The notes under the pieces are model-generated. The model had not been told where the DNA came from, did not search any database, and was given only the letters and a program-made list of their open reading frames with translations. 47,162 nucleotides of DNA from Candidatus Campbelliibacteriota bacterium (GTDB lineage Bacteria; Patescibacteriota; Minisyncoccia; Phycocordibacterales; GCA-2747955), in contig CAMZKW010000006.1 of the NCBI GenBank assembly GCA_947311625.1, positions 1 through 47,162 of the forward strand, read 5' to 3'. The position numbers were made by a program, and so were the translations under genes. Shown piece after piece: positions 34,829 to 44,987 of the stretch (positions are counted from its first letter, which is position 1; the number at the start of each line of letters is the position of its first letter).

Positions 34829-34857
34829 TTGACAAATAAATTATAGTATGATATACT
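34829..34857 (+). promoter_or_regulatory. Sigma70-type promoter
   Basis: TTGACA-N17-TATACT. Confidence 0.65.
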
Positions 34858-34862
34858 TCTTA

Positions 34863-35000
34863 TATAGTTTTTTTGTTTTTAAAAACAAAATAGCTGGATT
34901 GCTCACGCAATCCAGCCATCAAAAACTATAAAAGGCCTGAGTTGTCAAGATATTTTCTTTAAGAATTTTAAGAAACTTTTAAAGAAAATTATCTTGGCTA
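34863..35000 (+). ncRNA. Structured 5' leader candidate (three-way junction plus long hairpin)
   Basis: TATAGTTTTT/AAAAACTATA outer stem; GCTGGATTG/CAATCCAGC; AAGATATTTTCTTTAA/TTAAAGAAAATTATCTT. Confidence 0.5.
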
Positions 35001-35040
35001 AAAACAGCTGTCAAGCTTTCCAAATATCAAGGAGGATAAA

Positions 35041-35202
35041 ATGAAAGAAGAATTGTTTACAAAAAAAACACCAGCTATCGTAGAAGCAATTGCTGAGGCG
35101 AAAAAAACTGGTGGGGTTATATACAAAGACCTCGAAAGTTTCGATGCCTGGGTAAAAGTACCAAAGGCTCAGCCTACAACAAATGGAGTAGCGTGGATAT
35201 AG
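35041..35202 (+). CDS. Small hypothetical protein, SD-led class
   Basis: CAAGGAGGataaaATG; 53 codons; two TGG Trp; TAG stop. Confidence 0.6.
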   Translation: MKEELFTKKTPAIVEAIAEAKKTGGVIYKDLESFDAWVKVPKAQPTTNGVAWI

Positions 35203-35522
35203 GGGGGAAAGAAATCCCTTATTACCATGCTGGTAAAGGAGGAGGTGAGTTGGTGGTTCTGAACATGAGTTTTTTTGGAATTTCCAATAGTGATATTGGA
35301 AGAATAATAAAATTTCATGTTTGGATAGAGGCTAAGGTTTTCCCAGTAGGTAAATTTTATTTGGGAATCAAACTGATCAAAAAAGATTTTGATGATCATG
35401 ATGTGCCCATGTTGACGGTAGTGGTAGATAATTCTCTTCCAAGAAGTACCACTGCAACTTTCCAAGCAGTTAATAACTGGAAAAAAAGCCCAATCGTTTG
35501 CTTAAGGGACAAGAAAAAATAA
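35193..35522 (+). CDS. Hypothetical protein overlapping the previous ORF (GTG start or frameshift product)
   Basis: Open frame, overlaps the 35041 ORF by 10 nt in -1 frame; two TGG Trp. Confidence 0.55.
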   Translation: MDIGGKEIPYYHAGKGGGELVVLNMSFFGISNSDIGRIIKFHVWIEAKVFPVGKFYLGIKLIKKDFDDHDVPMLTVVVDNSLPRSTTATFQAVNNWKKSPIVCLRDKKK

Positions 35523-35566
35523 CTCATTTTAAAAAGGAGGATAAAATGATATAGAGGAAATAAAAA

Positions 35567-35745
35567 ACTAGTGTAGACTACTAGGAAACCGTGATGAGCG
35601 GGAAAATCGCTGGCATACCGAGGATAGTATGTTAAAAGTTAGAAAGTGAAGAGTAGTCTATTTTTCAGACGAACTACACTTTTGATTGACTGATTAGCAG
35701 TCAATTTTGACTGCGAAAGGTTCTTTCGTGGTTCTTTTTTTGAAA
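35567..35745 (+). ncRNA. Candidate structured RNA ending in intrinsic terminator
   Basis: TAGACTACT/AGTAGTCTA, AGTGTA/TACACT, ATTGACTG/CAGTCAAT, CGAAAG-GTT-CTTTCG followed by T-tract. Confidence 0.45.
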
Positions 35746-35760
35746 AATAATAGGATGTGT

Positions 35761-35783
35761 GGGTGGCGCCGAAGGCGCCACCC
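35761..35783. terminator. GC-rich terminator hairpin
   Basis: GGGTGGCGCCGAAGGCGCCACCC. Confidence 0.7.
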
Positions 35784-35808
35784 AACTTTTATTTATTTTT
35801 TTAAAATT

Positions 35809-35842
35809 ACGACATAAATTGCTATAGCAATTTATGTCGTAG
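35809..35842. repeat. Palindromic hairpin repeat, copy 3
   Basis: TACGACATAAATTGCTATAGCAATTTATGTCGTA. Confidence 0.85.
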
Positions 35843-35909
35843 TTTATAAATACTTTAAAATATTAAAAGATAAAATATTTTATAAAAAACAATATGATAT
35901 AATTACCCA

Positions 35910-37097
35910 ATGAATGAAAAATATTTAATTGCTAACTTTGGAGAGATTTTTTTAAAAGGGAAAAATATTAGAGATTTTGAGAAAAAACTTTTTGAAAATT
36001 ATAAAGAAAATTTAGGGGAATTTTTTGAAAAAATGACTTTTGAAAGAAAGTCTGGTGGTTCTTTCTGAATTAAATTAGATGAAAAATTTAAAGAAGAAGA
36101 AATTAAAAAAATTCTAGAAATTACAAAAACAACTCCAGGTTTTGCTACCTTTTATTTAGCTTACTTTACAGAATCAACCATTGAGGCTCTATCAAAATTA
36201 GCTAAAGAAATTACTAAAAAAGAATTGGAAAAAAGAGAAATAAAAAACTTTGGAATTTTTGCCGAAAGATTGGAAAAAGGTTTAGATTTTTCTTCAAAGG
36301 AAGTGGGGCAAAAAGTTGGTTCTGCCGTTTGAGATTTAATTCCATCTGTTAATTTATCAAATTCAGAATTAAAAATAAATATAAAAATTAGGAAAGAAAA
36401 ATCTTTTATTTTTACAGAAGTACAAAGGGCAGTTGGAGGTTTACCTGTGGGGAGTTCTGGAAAAGCCATTGCAATGTTTTCCGGAGGGATTGATTCTCCC
36501 GTAGCAGCTTTTTTAGCCATGAAAAGAGGTTTAGAAATAACAGCAATACATTTCCATTCAGTTCCTCAAACAAGTCCTGAGTCCATTGAAAAGGTGAAAT
36601 CTCTAGTGAATAAATTAAAAAAATATCAAAAAAATATTAAATTAATTTTAGTTCCAATTTTAGATATTCAAAAAGAAATTGCAAAAAATTGTGATGAAAA
36701 ATTAAGATTAGTTTTATTGAGAAGAATGTTTTTAAAAGTTGCTCAGGAAATTAATTTTAGAGAAAAAATAAAAGCTAAGGCTTATATAACAGGGGATTCT
36801 TTAGGCCAGGTTGCATCGCAAACTTTAGAAAATATGATTGTCACCGGTGAGGCTATAAAAGATGGACTTCTTTATAGACCTTTAATTGCTTTTGATAAAA
36901 CAAAAATTATTGAATTGGGAAAAAAAATTGGAACCTATGAAATTTCAATTTTGCCCCACGATGATTCTTGCTCTCTATTTACACCTAAGAGGCCAGAAAC
37001 AAAAGCTAATATAAATTATACTTTGAGTGAAGAAGAAAAAATTAACTTAGAAAAATTAATTCCAGAAGTTTTAGAAAAGATTGAAATTATTGATTAA
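35910..37097 (+). CDS. thiI: tRNA 4-thiouridine synthase ThiI (THUMP + PP-loop), TGA=Trp
   Basis: GEIFLKGKNIRDFE; AMFSGGIDSPVAAFLAMKRG; TGDSLGQVASQTLENM; HDDSCSLFTPKRPETKA. Confidence 0.95.
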
Positions 37098-37146
37098 TTT
37101 CTTTCTTTGTGTTAAAATATTTTTAGATTAAAAAAAAAGAGATAGA

Positions 37147-37530
37147 ATGAATTATTCTATGATAAAATCTTACAAAGAAACTTTGAGCGAGACCATGCAA
37201 TCGTTGGAATGTAAGTACGGTCACCCTTGCATAGAAGGACTTGAAAAAGCTGTTTATGTTGAAGACATATGTGAAATAAAAATGGCAAAAAAAATGAATG
37301 AGTTGAATTACAGTAGTAATAATATAAATTCAATGCCCACTATTGTTAAAACAACAGTTTTTTCTCACGGAGAAAGAAAATTGTCTTGGACAATATACTA
37401 TTCCATTGAACTACGAGATGATTTTTACTACCTAAACTATTTGGGTAGCAAACCTAATTTTGAAAATAATTATGGTGCAGTTCTAGATAAATATTATTTG
37501 CCTAAAACAAAATACCGTAATGCTTATTAA
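37147..37530 (+). CDS. Hypothetical protein, accessory class
   Basis: 127-codon ORF, one TGG Trp, TAA stop, followed by SD-led ORFs. Confidence 0.65.
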   Translation: MNYSMIKSYKETLSETMQSLECKYGHPCIEGLEKAVYVEDICEIKMAKKMNELNYSSNNINSMPTIVKTTVFSHGERKLSWTIYYSIELRDDFYYLNYLGSKPNFENNYGAVLDKYYLPKTKYRNAY

Positions 37531-37544
37531 AGAAAGGAGATAAA

Positions 37545-37649
37545 ATGACAGAGATGTTGATGGGCTATATTGTTCCAATTATTGTAATTGGGGCTATAAT
37601 TCTAATGCCATTTATGGCATGGGATATGGCAAATGGGAGTAAAAAATGA
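37545..37649 (+). CDS. Small membrane peptide, SD-led class
   Basis: AAAGGAGATAAAATG; MTEMLMGYIVPIIVIGAIILMPFMAWDMANGSKK then TGA overlapping ATGA. Confidence 0.5.
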   Translation: MTEMLMGYIVPIIVIGAIILMPFMAWDMANGSKK

Positions 37650-37795
37650 ATTTCGGTATTTGCTTTTTAATTCTATGTGGAATATTTCTTATTCTAGGAT
37701 TTATTGTCTTTATTGTTAATTGGATTGACGATAGAAGATTTAAAAAAGAAAAGGAGTTTGAAGATTATATGAGACACTGGAATTCAGATTTATGA
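37646..37795 (+). CDS. Small membrane peptide, SD-led class
   Basis: MNFGICFLILCGIFLILGFIVFIVNWIDDRRFKKEKEFEDYMRHWNSDL then TGA inside the loop of the terminator CTGGAATTC..GAATTCCGG-T6. Confidence 0.5.
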   Translation: MNFGICFLILCGIFLILGFIVFIVNWIDDRRFKKEKEFEDYMRHWNSDL

Positions 37796-37813
37796 ATTCC
37801 GGTTTTTTATTTT

Positions 37814-37860
37814 TAAAATAATTTTGCACCGCTGCGAAGCAGCGGTGCAAAATTATTTTA
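37814..37860. terminator. Long bidirectional terminator with GCGAAGC core
   Basis: TAAAATAATTTTGCACCGCTGCGAAGCAGCGGTGCAAAATTATTTTA. Confidence 0.85.
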
Positions 37861-37882
37861 AAAATGATATAATTTATAAATT

Positions 37883-38428
37883 ATGGATTTTACAAAATTT
37901 AAAAATGATATTGAAGAAGTAAAAAACTTTCTTCAAAAAGAATTTGCAGGAATTAGAACTGGAGCAGCTTCTGTTTCAATTCTTGACCCAATTAAGGTTG
38001 AAGCCTATGGAGCTCAAATGCCCGTTGATCAACTTGCTTCAATTAGCGTTGAAGGAGCAACAAGTATTTTAGTGACACCTTTTGATACTTCAATAGCTGG
38101 AGAAATTGAAAAGGCAATTACAAATTCAGGAACTGGATTAGCTGTTTCAAATTCAGGATCATCAATTAGACTATCTTTTCCAGGATTAACAGCTGACAGG
38201 AGGGTTATGTTGGTAAAATTAGCAAAGGAAAAATTAGAAACAGCAAGGGTTTCTTTAAGGAATGCTAGAGATGATATTAGGAATGATATTTTAAAACAAG
38301 AAAAAGATGGTGAGATTTCTGAAGATGATAAATTTAGATTTACTGAAGAAATGGAAAAAATTTCCAAAGAGGCTTCAAAAAATTTAGATGATATGTATGA
38401 GATAAAAGAAAAAGAAATTCAAGAATAA
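37883..38428 (+). CDS. frr: Ribosome recycling factor
   Basis: LQKEFAGIRTGAASVSILDPIKVEAYG; RISFPGLT-like LSFPGLTADRRVMLVKLAKEKLE; RNARDD. Confidence 0.95.
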   Translation: MDFTKFKNDIEEVKNFLQKEFAGIRTGAASVSILDPIKVEAYGAQMPVDQLASISVEGATSILVTPFDTSIAGEIEKAITNSGTGLAVSNSGSSIRLSFPGLTADRRVMLVKLAKEKLETARVSLRNARDDIRNDILKQEKDGEISEDDKFRFTEEMEKISKEASKNLDDMYEIKEKEIQE

Positions 38429-38509
38429 ATTATTTATAAATATATCTTTTTTTTATTTTAAAAATATGATAAAATATAATTATTAATAATATAATATAAT
38501 ATAATATAA

Positions 38510-38725
<216 letters not shown>

Positions 38726-38735
38726 TTAGAATAAT

Positions 38736-39176
38736 ATGGATCAAATTATTGAAAAATTTGGAATTGATTGAAAAATTTTTTTAGCTGAAGTTATTAACTT
38801 TTTAGTATTATTATTGATTTTATCATTTTTCTTTTATAAGAAAATATTTTCTGTAATTGAAGAGAGACAGAAAAAAATAGATGATGGTTTAAAGAAATCA
38901 GAAGAAGCTCAAAGAATTTTAGAAGATGCAGAAAATAAAAAAAAAGATATTATAGTGGATGCTAGGGATGAAGCCAACAAAAAAATAGATAAAGCTATTG
39001 AGATTGCTAAAATTAAAAAAGAAGATCTAATACTAAAGGCAAAAAAAGAATCAGAAAGAATAATAAACTCTTCAAGAAAGTTTGGAGAAGAAGAAAAAGA
39101 AAAAATTATCAATTCATCAAAAGATGAGATTTCAAAAATGGTTGTTCTAGGAGTTGAAAAAATATTGAAAGGGTAA
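38736..39176 (+). CDS. atpF: F0F1 ATP synthase subunit b, TGA=Trp
   Basis: N-terminal TM plus long coiled-coil VIEERQKKIDDGLKKSEEAQ; directly downstream of atpE. Confidence 0.88.
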
Positions 39177-39206
39177 TTTTTTTTTTAAATATGTTAAAAT
39201 ATATTT

Positions 39207-40898
39207 ATGAATATTACTTTTAATGAAGATACACCCCAATTGCAAAAATTAAAAAAAATTAAGATAAAATCAGAGGAAAAATTAATTAAAATATTTGCAG
39301 AAAATGCTGGTTTAAAATATGTAGATTTAAGTTTAAAATCAATTAATACTGACGCACTAAAATTAATACCAGAAGAAAGGGCTAAAGCAGGTGGTATGGC
39401 AGTTTTTGACATGCAAGACAAGAAGGTTGATATAGCATTGAGATCTCCTTTGCCTCAAAAAACTCAAGAAGAAATAGAAAAATTAAAAGATAAAAAATAT
39501 AAACCAACTATTTATATTGCATCAAAAAAATCATTGAAAAAGGCATGATCAAGATATGGAGATATTTCATATTCTGTTAAAACAGAAAAAGGAATAATTG
39601 ATTTATCTTCCGCTGATATTCAAGATGTTTTAGAAGAAATTAAAATATTAGATGATGCAAAAAATATTTTAAAAGAAGCTGTTAATTCAAATAAATCATA
39701 TAGGATTTCTAAAATAATAGAATTATTTCTTTATGCTGCTTATGCTCTGGGTGCATCCGATGTTCATATTGAAACATCAGAAGATGATGCAAGAGTTAGA
39801 TTTAGAATGGATGGTATTTTAACGGAAGTTGTAAAATTTGATATGAAAACTTTTAACAGAATTCTTAATAGAATTAAGCTTACTGCTGGTTTAAAAATAT
39901 CAATTAAAAATAATGCCCAAGATGGCCGTTTTACTATTCGTTTAGCAGATTTAGAATTAGAGATCAGAACATCAACGCTTCCAGATGCCTATGGTGAGTC
40001 TATAGTTATGAGGCTTTTAGACCCAAAAGCTATCTCTGTTCCAATGGAAAGACTTGGTTTTCTACCATATTTTCAAGAAATTGTTTTAAATGAAATAAAT
40101 AAACCAAATGGTATGGTTATAAATACTGGTCCAACTGGTTCAGGTAAATCTACAACACTTTTTGCTTTGTTAAAAAAATTAATTAAACCTGAAAATAAAA
40201 TTTTAACTATTGAAAATCCCATAGAGTATCATGTTAAGGGAATAACTCAGTCCCAGGTTAATGTTGAAAAAGGATTTACTTTTTTAAATGGTCTGAGGGC
40301 TGCTCTTAGACAGGACCCCGATGTTATTATGGTTGGAGAGATTAGAGATGGCGAGACAGCTTCCATTGCTGTTAATGCTGCCTTAACGGGTCATCTCGTA
40401 TTTTCTACATTACATACAAACTCAGCAGCTGGAGCTTTTCCAAGGTTTATGGAATTAGGCGTTAATCCAAAAATTTTAGCTACTGCTATGAATATGGTTA
40501 TTGCGCAAAGGCTTGTTAGAAAACTTTGTTCTTTTTGTAAAACTCAAGTGGATGCATCTGATAAAAAAAATAAAAGGCAGATTGATAAAATTGTAGATAT
40601 TTATTCATCCATAGAAAATAAAGATAGGTTTGTAGATACTTCTATTAAACATAAAATATATAAAGCTGTAGGTTGTAAAAAATGTAATAATACTGGATTT
40701 AAAGGGCGAGTGGCTGTTGTGGAAGGAGTTATTATGGATGAAAAACTAGAGGTTCTTTTGGCAACCGAACCAACGGAAAGAGAAATTGTAGCAAATACTA
40801 GACATCAAGGGATTTTGAGTTTAAAAGAAGATGCTATTATTAAAATAGTTTCAGGAGTAACATCCTATGAGGAAGTTTTAAGAGTTGTAGAGTTATAG
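39207..40898 (+). CDS. pilB: Type IV pilus/type II secretion ATPase (PilB/GspE), TGA=Trp
   Basis: GASDVHIE, INTGPTGSGKSTTLFALL, LRQDPDVIMVGEIRDGETASIAVNAALTGHLVFSTLHTN, CxxC zinc motifs. Confidence 0.95.
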
Positions 40899-40922
40899 TT
40901 TTTTTATGATATAATTTTTCGT

Positions 40923-42669
40923 ATGAAAAGAATTTTTTTGTTTTTAATAATTTTATTTGGTTTTTCTTTTTCAATTTTTGCTGAGGAGATTAAAAATTAT
41001 GAGGTTGATTTACATTTGAATAAAGATTCATCTATTGATATGGAGGAAAAAATTAATTATCATTTTGGGTCTTTTTACAGGCGTGGGATTTATAGATACA
41101 TTCCATATACTTTTGAAGTTAAAGGGCAGAAAAATAAAAAATAGTGTATCTAAGAGAAAAATTAAGATTGAAAATTTTCAAGTTTATAGAGATGGAATGG
41201 CAGAAAATATTGCTGAATTAGATGAAAATTCTAATGGACAATTTTTCGCTAAAATTGGAAGAAAAAATCAAACAATTACAGGCGAACATAAGTATATTTT
41301 AAAATACAAAGTCCGTGGTTCAATTAGGTATTTTGATAATTTTGATGAAGTTTATTGAAATGCCATGGGAACTGGATGAACTATTCCAATTAAAAAGGCA
41401 AAGATAAATTTGTATTTTGATCAATGGGAATTTAAGGATAAATCTTGTTATCAGGGAAGATTAAAATCAACTGAAAAATGTGATATTCAGGGAAATACTT
41501 TTTATTCCACAAGGGTTTTAAATTCAGGAGAGGGTTTGACTGTTGTGGCTTCTTTTAATAAAGGCTTGGTAAAAAAAGAAATTTTTTGAGATGAAAATGT
41601 TTTAAAAATTTGATGAAAGGAAATTTTAGCCTTTTTAGCAACTCTAATTTCTGGGATTGGTTATTGGATTTATTCTTATAAAAACAAATATAATCCACAC
41701 AAGCCAATTATTCCAATTTATGAACCTTATCAAAATTACCACCCAACTTTAACCGGTTACTTAATTGATGGGAAGTTGGATGGTAGAGATTTGACTGCTG
41801 GTATAATTTCTTTAGCACAGAAAGGTTATATTAAGATTAAAAGAACAACAGAAAAAGTTTTATTTTTTGATGTCGATAATTACGAGTTTATTCTTTTAAA
41901 AGAGACAGATGAAAATACCGATAAATTAGATAGATTTTTAATTGAGTTTTTATTTAGTAATAAAACTTTTGATGATATTATTAATTTGATAAGTTCTAAA
42001 GAAAAGGAAGATAAGTGGGATAAAGAAAGATTGGATAAGTCGGTTAAGTTGTCAGATTTAAAGATGGTAACCCATCAACTTTATGCACAAAAAAAAGAAA
42101 TTGATAAATTTTTAGAGAAATATTCAGAAATTAGTAGTTTTATTGAAAAAAATTCTTTTGTTAGGATATTTGTTAGGATAATAATCTTTATGTCTCCGAT
42201 AGCTGCACTTTTGGTTTCATTATTTAAAAATTTTAATTTTGTATTTTTTGTCTCTGCATTAATTTTTCTAAGTTTTTTATTGATGGCATTTTTAGCAAAA
42301 AGAAAAACTAGAAAAGGTTGAGAGGTTGAAAATAATTTAAAAGGATTTAAGAAATTTTTATCTTATACAGAAAAGGAAAGAATAGAAATAATTAATAGTC
42401 CAGCACAAAATCCAGAGGAATTTTTAAAATATTTAGCTTATGCTATCGCCTTTAAGGTTGATGATAAATGACAAAAACAATTCCAAAATATTACAATTTT
42501 ACAACCAGATTGGTATGTTGGATCTGGTCCATTTGTAGCAGGAAATTTTGTTTCAGATATTTCTAATTTTAGTGATGCAATTAACTCAGTTACAACAGCG
42601 GCTTATAGTTCCGGAGGCGGGGGGTTCTCTGGCGGTGGAGGTGGAGGTGGAGGAGGTGGTTCTTGGTAG
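40923..42669 (+). CDS. DUF2207 family membrane protein with Gly-rich C-terminus, TGA=Trp; apparent +1 frame change at 41136-41141
   Basis: Signal peptide, FYRRGIYRYIPYTFEVKG in one frame, then NSVSKRKIKIENFQVYRDG...GGGGFSGGGGGGGGGGSW in another. Confidence 0.75.
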
Positions 42670-42701
42670 AATCGCTTTTTTTACTAAAACTTTTTAAAAA
42701 T

Positions 42702-42737
42702 AAGTGTTACAGTGTTACGTAATATTGTAACACTTTA
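42702..42737. terminator. Intrinsic terminator
   Basis: AAGTGTTACagtgttacgtaatattGTAACACTT. Confidence 0.6.
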
Positions 42738-42982
42738 ATATTATTTTTATTGAATTTGTTAGTTAATTTTTCTTTTAAATAATAAATATTTTATAAAATA
42801 TTTAGTACTCAATAAATTAAGTTATTAATTATCTGGTATATTGTAAAATATTTTTTTTAAAAAAATATAATATCAAGTTCAGATTCAAATTTAAGTTGTA
42901 GTTTTTTTTTTTGCTATAATTTAGATATTATAAGTTGGGACTGGTGGCGAAGATACCAGCTAAAAAATAATTAAATAAAAAC

Positions 42983-43564
42983 ATGACAATTATATATGCA
43001 ATCATCGGAGCAGTTGTGGCTATTTTAGCCTGAGTCGCTGGATCCTATAACTCATTGGTTAAGGCAAAACTTTTGGTTGAATCATCATGGGCTGATATTG
43101 ATACTCTTTTGAAAAAAAGATTTGATCTAATTCCAAATTTAATTGAAACAATTAAAGGATATACAGATTATGAAAAATCAACCTTAGAAGAGGTTGTAGA
43201 AGCAAGAACAAAAGCAAGTCAAATTAATATTGATATTTCGAAGGCTACTCCTGAGCAAATGCAAGCATTTCAGGCAAGTCAGTCAGAATTATCAAAAGGT
43301 TTAGGGAAATTATTTGCTTTGGCAGAGGCATATCCAGACTTAAAAGCAAATCAATCATTTTTAGATTTACAGGCTCAATTACAACAAATTGAAACTGAAA
43401 TCAATATGGGGAGAAGAATGTATAATGGGGCAGTGAGAAAATTTAATGAATTAGTTCAAATGTTTCCATCAAATATTATTGCAAATATTTTTGGTTTTGC
43501 TAATAAAAAATTCTTTGAAATTGAAAACGAAGAAGAAAGAAAAAATGTTAAGGTTAAATTCTAA
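42983..43564 (+). CDS. lemA: LemA family protein, TGA=Trp
   Basis: YNSLVKAKLLVESSWADIDTLLKKRFDLIPNLIETIKGYTDYEKSTLEEVVEAR; ETEINMGRRMYNGAVRKFNELVQMFPSN. Confidence 0.95.
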
Positions 43565-43810
43565 ATATCTTTTTTAATTTGAATAGAGGCTCACTGACTT
43601 CATCAGCGAGCCTTGTAAGTATTGTTTGAAAATATCTTGATAAAAAACGATTATAATTTATTTAAACTAAAAATAAAAAATAGAGTAGTTAACCTAAAAA
43701 AAGGGCAAAAATGAAAATATTTCTCAAAAACTTTTTTTTAATGAAATAAAAAATTATAAACCCATTAAAAAATATTTTTAATTTCTTTTTTTTGTTATAA
43801 TAAAGATATT

Positions 43811-44707
43811 ATGAAAACAAAAGAACAATTATGGGGAGAAATAAAACAAGAGCCTCAAAAAGATTTAGATAATAATCAAAATATTATTGAATATAAGTAT
43901 GTTGGTTTTTGATACAGGAGTGGGATGTTTATATTAGATTTTTTATTATCTTTCTTTTCTTTAATATTATTTTTAGCGGGATGATATTATGAAGATTATA
44001 TAATGACTGATAATATGGTCGGAGTTTTTATTTTATTTCTGATAGTCAATATATTTATTGTTTTTTATAATTTATATCTTTATTATACACAAGGGCAGAG
44101 TATTATGTATAAACTTGCCGGAGTAAAAATTGTAGATGAATTTAATTATCAAAAGCCAGGTAATTGAAAACTTTTTAGTAGGTTCAGTTTTAAATTATTA
44201 TTATTAGTTTTGATATTTATTCCATATGTAAATTTCATAGGAATATTAGTATGAGCTTTTATGATTGGATTATCAAAGAAAAAACAAGGACCACACGATG
44301 ATATTACAAATACAATCGTAATCATACCTAGAAATAGATCATATAAAAACATTTTTTTTGTTAGTGGAATATTACTACCAATATTGCTTATAAGTTGGAT
44401 TGTTACGGGGATAAATGATACAGAAAATAAAGAAAATGAAGAATTTTGAGCTCATTTAGAGTTCCAAAAAAGTATGTTATATCAAATGCCAAAAGAGGCT
44501 AATAAATATATTAGTCATAGAAAAAGTTATAAAGGATTTTGCTCTAGTTATTTTAATCTTATTATTGACAATGTATGTGTTGACACAGATGATAATATTT
44601 TGAATGCCTATGAAATAGAACCGAATCAGTATTTATGTATTACACTAAAAGATGAAAAGGTGGTAAGCACGAATAGAATAGACTTAATCAATTTAAAATG
44701 TAAATAA
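43811..44707 (+). CDS. RDD family membrane protein, TGA=Trp
   Basis: YVGFWYRSGMFILDFLLS; GQSIMYKLAGVKIVDE; HDDITNTIVI. Confidence 0.8.
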
Positions 44708-44751
44708 AAGTTGTAAAATTATTACAACTTTTTTTATGTTATAATTTAAAA

Positions 44752-44811
44752 ATGAAACATAAAGGTAAGCCCAGTACTTTAAAGTTTTTGATAAAAAGAA
44801 TAAAAAATTAA
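44752..44811 (+). CDS. Predicted 19-aa basic peptide
   Basis: TATAAT-N6-ATG; MKHKGKPSTLKFLIKRIKN*; followed by terminator at 44834. Confidence 0.3.
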   Translation: MKHKGKPSTLKFLIKRIKN

Positions 44812-44833
44812 AGAATTATAATTTATAAATTTT

Positions 44834-44862
44834 AAAAGAGCGCGCCTTCGGCGCGCTCTTTT
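44834..44862. terminator. GC-rich terminator with C(TTCG)G loop
   Basis: AAAAGAGCGCGCCTTCGGCGCGCTCTTTT. Confidence 0.85.
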
Positions 44863-44900
44863 TAAATAAAAAATTTACTCACAACTTTGTCAATATTATA

Positions 44901-44929
44901 TTGACAAAAAAAAAAAAAACGATTATAAT
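44901..44929 (+). promoter_or_regulatory. Consensus promoter with poly-A spacer
   Basis: TTGACA-(A13)CGAT-TATAAT, 17 nt spacer. Confidence 0.75.
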
Positions 44930-44987
44930 TCATCTAGACTAAAAATAAAAAAGGGATTGGTCATCCATTGTTCAGAAAGGAGCAAAA

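Noticed and set aside
35567-35660. Hammerhead or HDV-like ribozyme
   Set aside because: GTGATGAGCG and GGCATACCGAGG superficially resemble core motifs, but the conserved CUGANGA/GAAA or nested pseudoknot could not be assembled.
36161-36520. Minus-strand 119-aa ORF
   Set aside because: Antisense to thiI; spurious.
42610-42669. GGN-rich tract as a DNA repeat element
   Set aside because: It encodes the Gly-rich C-terminus ending in SW typical of DUF2207 proteins.
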